NCBI GenBank assembly: GCA_965226045.1
Contig: CBDDBU010000025.1
Coordinates: forward strand, 1 to 64,000
DNA: 64,000 nucleotides
Direction: 5' to 3'
Origin: CBDDBU01 sp965226045
Lineage (GTDB): Bacteria; Pseudomonadota; Alphaproteobacteria; VGEJ01
Part shown: one piece after another, positions 1 to 11,392 of the stretch
How positions within the stretch are numbered: position 1 is the stretch's first letter
Layout: each line of letters begins with the position of its first letter
Translations under genes and position numbers: made by a program
Notes under the pieces: generated by a model
Seen by the model: only the letters and a program-made list of their open reading frames with translations
What the model was told of the DNA's origin: nothing
Databases searched by the model: none

Positions 1-309
1 CCCACCTCCTTGCCAGCATGGTCGCGAACCCGTGGCCGCTGCACTTTCACGCGGCCGCCCGTGGTAGCCGATCTCGCTCTGCGTATGGCCCCAGCGATAA
101 CCCCGACGGTTCCCATGGCGACGATGTCGGGCCCCGCACACGGTCGTGGCGTCCTCCTCCATCATCTCGGCCAAGGCCTCGACCCCGGCCAGGAGACAGA
201 ACCGATCCACGCTGAGACGGACTGCGTCCATCGCGTCTGCCAGCGGCGGCATAGGAAACGAGGTGGCAAGGGCTTTCGGGCTACTGGAACTACGGATATT
301 CTTTCCCAT
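1..309 (-). pseudogene. IS256-family (mutator-type) transposase, 5' fragment with frameshift
   Basis: The minus strand opens at an ATG (307-309) and reads an N-terminal region typical of IS256-type transposases: a leader, a stretch around DAMDAVRLSVDRFCLLAG, then an LCGARH-like block (here TVCGARHRRHGNRRGY) and the IGYHGG-type motif. The IGYHG motif is broken by one surplus C in the run at 58-60. Deleting that base restores GGRVKVQRPRVRD up to the window edge. The rest of the gene lies outside the window, so whether the catalytic DDE domain survives is unknown. Family assignment rests on recognising the N-terminal pattern; decay rests on the visible frameshift. Confidence 0.75.
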
Positions 310-342
310 GGTGTCGTTCTCCCTCTTGGGTTTGCAGCACCC

Positions 343-358
343 GGAGCCTAACGGCTCC
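343..358. repeat. Short inverted repeat between the small ORF and the transposase fragment
   Basis: GGAGCC (343-348) and GGCTCC (353-358) flank a TAAC loop. It lies in the leader of the IS256-type fragment, just downstream of the small minus-strand ORF at 377-556. It could fold in the transcript or belong to the element's end. There is no T-run, so it is not a classical terminator. Confidence 0.3.
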
Positions 359-376
359 AGGAGAGCGACACCTACC

Positions 377-556
377 TCAACTTTTCAACATCGACCGGGA
401 CATCTCCCAGTGGGACCATGTATCGAGGAGAACGCTCGCGGCGACTTCGTGCCAGCTTGGCATGTCACGCCGGCCGGCACGCTCACACCAGTCCAACAGG
501 ACGCGGACCACCAATCGTCGATCCATGATCTGAGAGGGCCCCGAGAGCGCGTTCAT
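377..556 (-). CDS. Small hypothetical protein (59 aa)
   Basis: An ATG at 554-556 is preceded by a GGGGGA purine block at good Shine-Dalgarno spacing and runs 59 codons to a TGA at 377-379. The product is charged, with an LVVRVLLDWCERAGRRDMPSWHEVA core and a methionine-rich tail. I do not recognise the family. It sits directly upstream of the IS256-type fragment on the same strand, so it may be a passenger, part of the element, or a chance ORF in GC-rich DNA. The ribosome-binding site is the main argument in its favour. Confidence 0.3.
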   Translation of the reverse strand: MNALSGPSQIMDRRLVVRVLLDWCERAGRRDMPSWHEVAASVLLDTWSHWEMSRSMLKS

Positions 557-715
557 GCTGATCCCCCATTCTCCATGGCGCCGTTCGGCAGGCGCCGATG
601 GCGCCCATGGTTAACTCGAGGTACTTAAGAAGGCATGAACGGCGCTGCGACGGCTTTCTCGGCGCGCCGGGCGAGGCCTGCTATGTTACCCCTCTGACGC
701 GCAAGGGGCCCACCG

Positions 716-1156
716 GTGACCCACACGATTCTCGTTCTCAACGGCCCGAACCTCAATCTGCTGGGGACCCGCGAGCCGGACATCTACGGCCGCGAGACGC
801 TGGCCGACATACAGGCACGTCTCGAGGCCCGGGCCACGGCCCTGACGCTGGCGATCGACATGCGCCAATCCAACCATGAGGGCGAGCTGATCGGCTGGAT
901 CCAGGAGGCCGAGGACGGTGCCGCCGGGATCATGCTGAACGCGGGCGCCTACACCCACACGTCGATCGCCATCCACGACGCATTGCGGACCTGTTCGCGG
1001 CCGGTGATCGAGGTGCATCTCTCGAACCCACACGCCCGCGAGCCGTTCCGGCATCGTTCGTATGTGAGCCCAGTCGCGGTCGGCGTCATCAGTGGCTTTG
1101 GGGCCGCCAGCTACCTGCACGCGCTCGAAGCGATGGCCGAACTTTTATCGCGGTAG
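716..1156 (+). CDS. aroQ: 3-dehydroquinate dehydratase, type II
   Basis: Converts 3-dehydroquinate to 3-dehydroshikimate in the cytosolic shikimate pathway. The 146-residue protein has the type II length. The start is a GTG behind an AAGGGG ribosome-binding site. Visible family features are NGPNLNLLG (residues 9-17), catalytic Arg19 and Tyr24 in the GTREPDIYG block, and the EVHLSNPHARE stretch carrying the catalytic histidine. It is followed 11 bp later by accB on the same strand, an order (aroQ-accB-accC) common in proteobacteria, so one transcript is likely. Confidence 0.97.
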   Translation: MTHTILVLNGPNLNLLGTREPDIYGRETLADIQARLEARATALTLAIDMRQSNHEGELIGWIQEAEDGAAGIMLNAGAYTHTSIAIHDALRTCSRPVIEVHLSNPHAREPFRHRSYVSPVAVGVISGFGAASYLHALEAMAELLSR

Positions 1157-1167
1157 ATGGCGCGAAC

Positions 1168-1620
1168 ATGGCCGAGCTGAAGATCGACAAGGACCTGGTG
1201 CGCGAGCTCGCGGCGCTCCTCGACGAAACCGGACTGGCGGAGATCGAGTGGGAGCAAGAGGGCCAGCGGATCCGGGTCAGCCGCGCTCACGGGGTGAGCA
1301 TGGCGCCGACCCTTGCGCCGAACCCGACGCCGCCGACAACGGGGGCTGCGGTAACCCCCGAGGCCGAGCCACCGAGCGCCGATGTCCCGGGCGCGGTGCG
1401 ATCACCCATGGTGGGCACGGTGTACCTGGCCCCAGAGCCTGGCGCTGCGCCCTTCGTCGCGGTCGGCGGCGACGTCGCCGAGGGTCAGACGCTGTTTATC
1501 ATCGAGGCGATGAAGACCATGAACCCCCTGCCCGCCCCACGCTCCGGCCGGGTCGCACGAATTTTGGTCGGCGATGGCGCGCCAATCGAATATGGCGAGG
1601 TGTTGTTGATCCTCGAATGA
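1168..1620 (+). CDS. accB: Biotin carboxyl carrier protein of acetyl-CoA carboxylase
   Basis: Carries the biotin that AccC carboxylates and the AccA/AccD transferase uses to make malonyl-CoA, the first step of fatty acid synthesis. The 150-residue protein has an N-terminal helical part, a Pro/Ala/Thr-rich linker (about 45-75) and a C-terminal biotinyl domain. The biotin-accepting lysine is Lys116 in the EAMKTMN motif. It sits between aroQ and accC in tight same-strand spacing (13 bp to accC), consistent with co-transcription and stoichiometric production with AccC. Confidence 0.97.
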   Translation: MAELKIDKDLVRELAALLDETGLAEIEWEQEGQRIRVSRAHGVSMAPTLAPNPTPPTTGAAVTPEAEPPSADVPGAVRSPMVGTVYLAPEPGAAPFVAVGGDVAEGQTLFIIEAMKTMNPLPAPRSGRVARILVGDGAPIEYGEVLLILE

Positions 1621-1633
1621 GTAGCAAGCGCTG

Positions 1634-2980
1634 ATGTTCGAAAAGGTACTGATCGCCAATCGCGGCGAGATCGCGCTGCGTATTCACCGCGCCTGTCGCG
1701 AGATGGGCATTCGCACCGTGGCCGTGCACTCGACCGCCGACGCGGGCGCGATGCACGTTCGCCTCGCCGACGAGGCCGTGTGCATAGGACCGCCGAGCGC
1801 CGCCGAGAGCTACCTGAATATTCCCGCGGTGCTGTCAGCCGCCGAAGTCACCGACAGCGACGCGATCCACCCTGGCTATGGGTTTCTTTCCGAGAACGCG
1901 CGGTTCGCCGCGATGGTGGAAGAGCACGGCCGGACCTTCATCGGCCCGACCTCGGAGCACATCGCCCTCATGGGCGACAAGATCGCGGCCAAGGAAACGA
2001 TGCGGCGTCTTGGGGTGCCGGTCGTGCCAGGCGAGGACCGCGCCGTCGACAACGACGCCGAGGCGACGGCTATCGCCGATCGGGTGGGCTATCCGGTAAT
2101 CATCAAGGCGGCGGCAGGCGGCGGCGGGCGCGGCATGAAGGTCATCGATCGCCCCGAGGTGATGCGTGAGCAATTTCACGCGGCGCGGGCCGAGGCGCAG
2201 GCCGCGTTCGGCGATGGATCGTTGTACATCGAGCGCTATCTGGTCGGACCACGGCACATCGAGATACAGGTGCTGGCCGACGATCACGGCGCGGTCGTAC
2301 ATTTCGGCGAGCGCGACTGTTCGCTCCAGCGTCGCCACCAGAAAATAGTAGAGGAGGCGCCCTCCCCCGCGCTGAACGCCGATGAGCGAGAACGGATCGG
2401 CGGGCGGGTCGTCGAGGCGATAAGGGAACTCGGCTACCGCAGCCTCGGGACGGTCGAGTTTCTGTACCAGGCCGGCGAGTTTTATTTCATCGAGATGAAC
2501 ACCCGCCTTCAGGTCGAGCATCCGGTCACCGAGATGGTTACCGGCGTCGATCTCGTTCGCGAGCAGATCCGGATCGCGGCGGGCGCACCGCTCGGCTACA
2601 CCCAGGACGCGGTGCGGTTCATCGGACACGCCATCGAGTGCCGTATCAACGCCGAGAACCCACGCACACTGATTCCCGCACCGGGCACCATCTCGGACTA
2701 CCACGCGCCCGGCGGGCCGGGTGTGCGGGTCGATTCGGCGCTCTACTCCGGCTATCAGGTGCCGCCCCACTACGACAGCCTGATCGCCAAACTGATCGCC
2801 CATGGCAACAATCGAAACGAATGCCTGATGCGCCTGCGCCGGGCGCTCGAGGAGTACGTCATCGACGGCATCGAGACCACGACCTCCCTACACCTCGATC
2901 TGCTGGCCGAACCCGATTTCGTCAATGGCGCGTACGGCATCAACTGGCTGGAGGCGTTGGTCGCGCGCCGGGCGGCGTGA
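1634..2980 (+). CDS. accC: Acetyl-CoA carboxylase, biotin carboxylase subunit
   Basis: ATP-dependent carboxylation of biotin on AccB. The 448-residue length is normal for AccC. The N-terminal pre-ATP-grasp domain (KVLIANRGEIALRI) is followed by the glycine-rich ATP loop KAAAGGGGRGMK (about 156-167), the RDCSLQRRHQK segment (about 226-236) and the active-site block EMNTRLQVEHPVTE (about 287-300). Its TGA stop overlaps the GTG start of aat in a GTGA junction, which implies translational coupling. Confidence 0.98.
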   Translation: MFEKVLIANRGEIALRIHRACREMGIRTVAVHSTADAGAMHVRLADEAVCIGPPSAAESYLNIPAVLSAAEVTDSDAIHPGYGFLSENARFAAMVEEHGRTFIGPTSEHIALMGDKIAAKETMRRLGVPVVPGEDRAVDNDAEATAIADRVGYPVIIKAAAGGGGRGMKVIDRPEVMREQFHAARAEAQAAFGDGSLYIERYLVGPRHIEIQVLADDHGAVVHFGERDCSLQRRHQKIVEEAPSPALNADERERIGGRVVEAIRELGYRSLGTVEFLYQAGEFYFIEMNTRLQVEHPVTEMVTGVDLVREQIRIAAGAPLGYTQDAVRFIGHAIECRINAENPRTLIPAPGTISDYHAPGGPGVRVDSALYSGYQVPPHYDSLIAKLIAHGNNRNECLMRLRRALEEYVIDGIETTTSLHLDLLAEPDFVNGAYGINWLEALVARRAA

Positions 2981-3627
2981 CCCGACTGACGCCGGAGATA
3001 CTTCTCAAGGCCTACGCGCTTGGCGTCTTCCCGATGGGGGAAAGCCGCCACGACCCGAGCCTGCATTGGGTCGATCCCGACCTGCGCGGCATTCTGCCGC
3101 TGGATCAGGTTCACGTGTCCCGGCGGCTCCGGCGGGTGGTGCGCGAGAATCGCTTCGAGGTGCGCCGCGATACCGCGTTCGAGGCCGTCATTCGCGCGTG
3201 CGCCGCACCCGCGCCGCAGCGCTGGAGCACTTGGATCAACGACCAGATCATCTCGCTCTATGGCGAGCTGCATGAGATGGGGCGCGCCCACAGCGTGGAG
3301 TGCTGGCACGAGGAACGGTTGGTGGGGGGGCTTTACGGCATCTCGCTTGGTGCCGCGTTCTTTGGCGAAAGCATGTTCAGTCGCCAGCCCGACGCGAGCA
3401 AGGTGGCCCTGGTCCACCTCATCGCCCGCCTACGCGGGGGTGGGTTCCAACTCCTCGATGTTCAGTTCGTGACCCGGCATCTGGCCCAGTTCGGATCCAT
3501 CGAGATCAGCCGTGAGCTCTACCGTGGCGCCCTGGCCGCAGCCCTGAATCATCAGGGCGATTTCTCATCGATGCCGGCCGGTCTCTCGGGCGCGGAGGTT
3601 CTGCAATCGGTCACCCAGACATCGTAG
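2977..3627 (+). CDS. aat: Leucyl/phenylalanyl-tRNA--protein transferase
   Basis: Adds Leu or Phe from charged tRNA to proteins with N-terminal Lys or Arg, feeding the ClpS/ClpAP N-end-rule pathway. I place the start at GTG 2977, which overlaps the accC stop; this gives 216 residues, the usual size. Family features include LKAYALGVFPMGE near the N-terminus, WVDPDLRGILPL, and GLYGISLGAAFFGESMFSR in the core. The last 76 bases run antisense through the end of the convergent DUF2155 gene, so the C-terminal tail is probably longer than the functional domain needs. Confidence 0.95.
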   Translation: MTRLTPEILLKAYALGVFPMGESRHDPSLHWVDPDLRGILPLDQVHVSRRLRRVVRENRFEVRRDTAFEAVIRACAAPAPQRWSTWINDQIISLYGELHEMGRAHSVECWHEERLVGGLYGISLGAAFFGESMFSRQPDASKVALVHLIARLRGGGFQLLDVQFVTRHLAQFGSIEISRELYRGALAAALNHQGDFSSMPAGLSGAEVLQSVTQTS

Positions 3628-3974
3628 ACCGGATGCTCCAGCGCCGAGAGCGCGGGGCTGGACGCGAACATCCAGCCGGTGAAGAGCCGCTGGCGGGGTT
3701 GCCCGGGCTTGACGTCGACGATATCGAGGAAAGCGGTGACCTCGGGCGGCTCCTCGGGCGGCTGCTTGGCGCAGGTGTGGGCGGTGATCTCGAGGGTGCC
3801 GAAGCGAACCGGCGCCTCGATCGGCGCCTCGATGGTCGAGACCCGCGCGGTGACTTTGTCCAGGCCCTGGAGGACGGCGACGGGCTCACCGCCGATCGGT
3901 TCGGCCCAAGCGGACGGGCTCAGCACGGCGACCGCCGCGAGCCACGGGCCGATGCGGCCCGCCGCGACCCTCAC
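3552..3974 (-). CDS. DUF2155 family periplasmic protein
   Basis: 140 residues starting at a GTG that overlaps the mlaD stop (GTGA). A signal peptide is visible (Arg, then a WLAAVAVLSPSAWA hydrophobic core ending near residue 24). The mature part has the DUF2155 pattern: KVTARVSTIEAP, a VRFGTLEITAHTC block, and RLFTGWMFASSPALSALEHPVYDVWVTDC near the end. Two conserved cysteines could pair in the periplasm. The function is unknown. It sits with mlaD and the NDUFA12-type gene in an order I know from alphaproteobacteria. Its 3' end overlaps aat tail to tail. Confidence 0.88.
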   Translation of the reverse strand: MRVAAGRIGPWLAAVAVLSPSAWAEPIGGEPVAVLQGLDKVTARVSTIEAPIEAPVRFGTLEITAHTCAKQPPEEPPEVTAFLDIVDVKPGQPRQRLFTGWMFASSPALSALEHPVYDVWVTDCRTSAPERPAGIDEKSP

Positions 3975-4447
3975 GGCTCGGCGGACGTGGACTCGGCCGA
4001 CTTGGAGTCGACGCCCCCGAAGACGAACTTGCCGATCAGTTGCTCGAGGCTGATCGAGGCCTGGGTGTAGAGAATCTTGCCGCCGGGCTCGATCATGTCC
4101 TCTTCGGCGCCCGGCGTCAGCGCCATGAACTTGCCACCCAACAGGCCATCGCTGATAACTGCGGCCGACGAGTCGACGGGCAGCCGCACCGCCGGGTCGA
4201 CACTCATCCGGACCACCGCGAAGTATGTTTCCGTATCGAGCGTCTGCTCGATGACAGTCCCGACCTTGATACCGCTGACCCGCACATCGGCGCCGACGCT
4301 CAGGCCGTCGATGCGATCGAAATTGGCCACGACCTCGTAGCCCTGCACCGCGCCAACATCGGTGCGCGAGACGGCGAAGATCACGAACGCGACCGCGACG
4401 ACGAGGACGAAGGCCCCGACCAGCGTTTCAATCACATTTCCGCCCAC
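3971..4447 (-). CDS. mlaD: MlaD/MCE-domain phospholipid transport protein
   Basis: Substrate-binding component of the Mla ABC system, which moves phospholipids between the inner membrane and the periplasm to keep the outer membrane asymmetric. 158 residues: one N-terminal membrane helix (about 7-25), then a single MCE domain (YEVVANFDRIDGLSVGADVRVSGIKVG, about 36-115) and the SDGLLGGKFMALTPG turn. It lacks the ATPase, permease and MlaC genes, which must lie elsewhere, as is usual in alphaproteobacteria. It overlaps the DUF2155 gene by 4 bp and follows the NDUFA12-type gene by 17 bp. Confidence 0.95.
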   Translation of the reverse strand: MGGNVIETLVGAFVLVVAVAFVIFAVSRTDVGAVQGYEVVANFDRIDGLSVGADVRVSGIKVGTVIEQTLDTETYFAVVRMSVDPAVRLPVDSSAAVISDGLLGGKFMALTPGAEEDMIEPGGKILYTQASISLEQLIGKFVFGGVDSKSAESTSAEP

Positions 4448-4464
4448 CTCGACCTCCTAGAACC

Positions 4465-4843
4465 TCAAGAGGGCCGCCACGGCTCGTAATCGCCGGTCGC
4501 GGGATCGCGTTCGCCACCCTCGATCAAACTGCCGGGCGGATGATAGGCATCGGGCGTGCCGGTCGTGTTGCGGATGTGCTCGCGCTCCCAAGGCCGGCGG
4601 CGCGATGTCGCCCGCCGGCGCCTCGTCAACCGTGTGCTGGAGCCACGCGTTCCACTCCGGCGGCACCCGCGAGGCCTCGACCTCGCCGTTGTAGAGCACC
4701 CAACGGCGATCGCCGCCACGCTCGCGGAAATAGCGATTGCCCTGCTTGTCGGCGCCAACGGGCTCGCCCCTGCGCCACGTATCGAAGCGCGTGCCCCAGG
4801 TCGGCTCCTGCCACCAGGTGAACAAGCTGTGAAATAGGCTCAT
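4465..4843 (-). pseudogene. NDUFA12-type (17.2 kDa) NADH:ubiquinone oxidoreductase subunit, frameshifted
   Basis: The first part from ATG 4841-4843 reads FTWWQEPTWGTRFDTWRRGEPVGADKQGNRYF and RWVLYNGEVEASRVPPEWNAWLQHTVDE, the hallmark of the NDUFA12 accessory subunit of alphaproteobacterial and mitochondrial complex I. At about 4594-4600 the frame changes. The other frame supplies the normal C-terminus, RPWEREHIRNTTGTPDAYHPPGS through GDYEPWRPS and a stop at 4465. Removing one base in the GGCCGGCGGCG run rejoins the two halves. As written, the product ends in unrelated sequence. It is either a real frameshift mutation or a sequencing error in an otherwise intact gene. Confidence 0.85.
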
Positions 4844-4933
4844 CGGCCTTGAGTACCCGTGCTTTCAGCTCCGGTTGGCGGCGACTATGACACCGCCCCG
4901 CGCGACCGTCCAGGGCTTCGCGACAACCGCGGG

Positions 4934-4949
4934 CTACAACATGTTGTAG
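4934..4949. promoter_or_regulatory. Perfect 16-bp palindrome upstream of nrdJ (candidate NrdR box)
   Basis: CTACAACATGTTGTAG is its own reverse complement and lies about 140 bp before the nrdJ start, in the divergent gap between the NDUFA12-type gene and nrdJ. Position, length and symmetry suit an operator for a dimeric repressor. NrdR is the obvious candidate because it controls ribonucleotide reductase genes through 16-bp palindromes, usually in pairs. I see only one clear copy, and the match to the NrdR consensus is partial, so the regulator is inferred. Confidence 0.45.
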
Positions 4950-5090
4950 AAAATAGCCCATCCACCACATAATCTCGTTGCGCTGCCGTCGCCCATTGCA
5001 TAGGGCGTTGTGCGCCCTCCCGTCGCGAACACCAGATGATGTATCTCGCGGGGGGAGGTTTCGGGGTTGCTGCGCTTCTTGGGGGGTACC

Positions 5091-8711
<3,621 letters not shown>

Positions 8712-8793
8712 ACCGCGAGCGCGCCATCACGTTCGCGCATTGAGAAGCCGCCGGAAATGCGCTTCACGTCGGCGCTCCTGAGAGGAGGACGGC

Positions 8794-9194
8794 ATGCCCA
8801 CCCACGAAATTGCAGAAGCACCCCGCGAGACCCGGAAGAATATCGTGTGGCTGGCCAAAAGGGAGGACCCCGGCACAGTTATGTGGGGAAGCGCCAGCGT
8901 GGAAGCATGTCTGACCAACTTGATAGCCGACCATATGCCCAGCCTTTCCCGACGCATGCACCAAAAGCTGTTTATCGGCTATGGCCCACTTTCAAGTTTT
9001 CGGCCAAAATCGACCTCGCATATTGCGTGGGGTATATCCTAAACAGCTTACGGCGCAACCTGCATGCTATTAGGGAAGTACGCAACGCGTTCGCCCACGC
9101 CACCGATTTGCTTCATTTCGATGATACCCAGTTCGATCCGTTGTTGGGAAAATTTCCCCACTACTACGACGAAGACCGAGTTGAGTTTTCCTGA
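8794..9194 (+). pseudogene. MltR-like (HEPN-type fold) protein, frameshifted
   Basis: The first frame from ATG 8794 gives LTNLIADHMPSLSRRMHQKLFIGYGPLSSF. The second frame continues with SAKIDLAYCVGYI, LHAIREVRNAFAHATD and a FDDTQFDPLL tail to a TGA at 9192-9194. Together they match the MltR family, originally named for the mannitol repressor, including the RNxFAH motif. The frame is lost in the T-run at 8997-9000; adding one T rejoins it. No mannitol genes lie nearby. Relatives are often small stand-alone genes of unknown role, so even the intact ancestor need not have been a mannitol regulator. Confidence 0.7.
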
Positions 9195-9387
9195 ACACGT
9201 GCCGCGAATGCGCGGAGACGCTACATGACCTTGGGCACACACCGAAGCTTGCTAAAGCTCTTGCCAACTATGAGCCGGGGAGGCCTGAAGCCTCGTCCGA
9301 AACAGCTTAACAGCCGTCACCCACCGCCTCTCCCGCGCTGTGGATGATAGGCGTCAAGTGCGATCGCAACACAGGAAGCAACGCCGG

Positions 9388-9450
9388 ATCACCCTCGGGC
9401 TTGACCCGAGGGTCCACCCTGGATGCTCGGGTCAAGCCCGAGGGTGACAG
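9388..9450. repeat. Paired palindromic intergenic repeat, copy 1 (double unit)
   Basis: Two units in opposite orientation. The first is CCCTCGGG-CTTGA-CCCGAGGG (9392-9412). The second is CTCGGG-TCAAG-CCCGAG (9426-9442) followed by GGTGACA. The halves are near reverse complements, so the whole stretch can fold into one long hairpin or two small ones. It lies just past the stop of aspS and could act as a bidirectional transcript end or mRNA stabiliser. Related copies are at 32735-32760 and 36754-36803. Confidence 0.8.
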
Positions 9451-9467
9451 AGGAACCATAGCGTAGT

Positions 9468-11258
9468 CTAGCCGGCGTCGCGCTCCGGCTCGGGCGCGAC
9501 GGTGCGGATGTGGAGTTCGCGTAGGTGGCGTGGGCTCGCGGGTGCCGGGGCGCCCAAGAGCAGGTCCTCGGCCTGTTGATTCATCGGGAAGGCGACGACC
9601 TCACGGATGTTGGGTTCATCGGCCAACAGCATGACGATGCGATCGAGGCCGGGCGCGATGCCGCCGTGGGGCGGCGCGCCATAGCGTAACGCCCGCAACA
9701 TGCCGCCGAAGCGCGCCTCGACCTCCTCGCGGCCGTAGCCGGCGATCTCGAAGGCCTTGTACATGATGTCGGGACGGTGATTGCGGATCGCGCCGGACGA
9801 CAGTTCGAGGCCGTTGCAGACGATGTCGTACTGGTAGCCGAGGACCTCCAGCGGATCCTGGGTCTCCAGCGCCTCGAGCCCACCCTGGGGCATCGAGAAG
9901 GGGTTGTGGCTGAACTCGATCTTGCGCTCGCGCTCGTCGAACTCGTACATCGGATAGTCGACGATCCAACAGAAGCGGAAGCAGTCGCGTTCGAGGAGAT
10001 AGAGCTCGTTGCCCAGCCGGTCGCGCGCCGCCCCGGCCAGCGCGGCCGCCCCGGACGGCTGGTCGCACGCGAAGAATACGGCGTCGCCATCTTCGACCGA
10101 CGCCGCCTTGCGAATCATCGCGATCCGGTCGGCGGGGAGGTTGCGGGCGATCGGGCCCTTGGCCTCGCCCTCGGCGAAGACGATGTAGCCAAGCCCCGGC
10201 CAGCCGGTTTCCCGCGCCCACTCGTTCATCTTGTCGAAGAAGCTGCGCGGCCGGCTCGCGGCGCCGGGCGCTGGAATCGCCCGCACCACCGCACCATTGC
10301 CGATCGCGCCGGCGAAAATCGCAAAGCTCGACTCGCGAAATGCCTCGGTCACATCGGCGATGCGAATGGGGTTGCGCAGGTCCGGCTTGTCGGTGCCGAA
10401 CCGCACCATCGCATCGGCGTAGGCGAAGCGCGGGAACGGCGGCGGCGTTACCGCCCGGCCGGCGCGGAACTCCTCGAACACGCCGTGCATGACGGGCTCG
10501 ATGGCGGTGAACACGTCCTCTTGCACGACGAACGACATCTCGACATCGAGTTGGTAGAACTCGCCGGGCGAGCGATCGGCGCGCGCGTCCTCGTCGCGAA
10601 AACACGGCGCGATCTGAAAGTAGCGATCGAATCCGGCCACCATGTAGAGCTGCTTGAACTGCTGCGGCGCTTGCGGCAGCGCATAGAACTTGCCGGGGTG
10701 GAGACGGCTGGGCACCAGAAAGTCGCGCGCGCCCTCGGGCGAGCTCGCGGTCAGAATCGGCGTCTGAAACTCGGTGAAGCCGCTTGCCGTCATGCGCTGG
10801 CGGATGCTGGCGATGATCGCGGAGCGCAACTTAATGTTGCGATGCAGGCGCTCCCGGCGAAGGTCGATGAAGCGGTGCTGAAGTCGGGCGTCCTCGGGAT
10901 ACTCCTGCTCGCCAAACACCGGCAGCGGCAGCTCGGCCGCCGCTGATTGAACCGCGAACTCGCGAATACGTAGCTCGACCGTGCCGGTCGCGATGTTGGG
11001 GTTGACGGTATCGGCCGTGCGAGCCACGACCTCGCCGGTCACGGTCACGACGCTTTCGGGCGATACGCCGTCGCCGGCGGCAAAGACCGCCGCGTCGAGT
11101 TCGACGACACACTGAGTCAGGCCGAAGTCGTCGCGCAGGTCGATGAACAGCAGATGGCCGTGGTCCCGCTTGCGATGCACCCAGCCCGAGAGTCGCACCG
11201 TCTCACCCACATGCGACTCGCGTAGTTCGCCACAGGTGTGCGTGCGATAGACGTGCAT
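9468..11258 (-). CDS. aspS: Aspartyl-tRNA synthetase
   Basis: Charges tRNA-Asp. I choose ATG 11256-11258, giving 596 residues that begin MHVYRTHTCGELRESHVG, the usual N-terminus; longer starts add an unrelated Arg-rich leader. It contains the OB-fold anticodon domain, class II motif 2 around FRDEDARADRSPGEFYQLD, a bacterial GAD insertion and motif 3 GGIAPGLDRIVML. Residue 33 is His in RKRDHGHLLF, the state typical of non-discriminating enzymes that also mischarge tRNA-Asn and need GatCAB. That last point is an inference from one residue. Confidence 0.97.
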   Translation of the reverse strand: MHVYRTHTCGELRESHVGETVRLSGWVHRKRDHGHLLFIDLRDDFGLTQCVVELDAAVFAAGDGVSPESVVTVTGEVVARTADTVNPNIATGTVELRIREFAVQSAAAELPLPVFGEQEYPEDARLQHRFIDLRRERLHRNIKLRSAIIASIRQRMTASGFTEFQTPILTASSPEGARDFLVPSRLHPGKFYALPQAPQQFKQLYMVAGFDRYFQIAPCFRDEDARADRSPGEFYQLDVEMSFVVQEDVFTAIEPVMHGVFEEFRAGRAVTPPPFPRFAYADAMVRFGTDKPDLRNPIRIADVTEAFRESSFAIFAGAIGNGAVVRAIPAPGAASRPRSFFDKMNEWARETGWPGLGYIVFAEGEAKGPIARNLPADRIAMIRKAASVEDGDAVFFACDQPSGAAALAGAARDRLGNELYLLERDCFRFCWIVDYPMYEFDERERKIEFSHNPFSMPQGGLEALETQDPLEVLGYQYDIVCNGLELSSGAIRNHRPDIMYKAFEIAGYGREEVEARFGGMLRALRYGAPPHGGIAPGLDRIVMLLADEPNIREVVAFPMNQQAEDLLLGAPAPASPRHLRELHIRTVAPEPERDAG

Positions 11259-11392
11259 GGCGCGCGGAAAAGCGCATGGAAGCCGGCCCCTGTCAACCGC
11301 GCGCGGGCGGGTCGTCAGGTGGCGCGACATGAGACCCGCGCGCGGCCAGTCACCGAGACGGCGGGCACGCGATCGTGTATAGCTCGGCGGGC

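Noticed and set aside
4844..5090. Cobalamin riboswitch upstream of the B12-dependent nrdJ
   Set aside because: I could not find a B12-box-like conserved core in the 247-bp gap. The palindrome is a protein-operator type signal.
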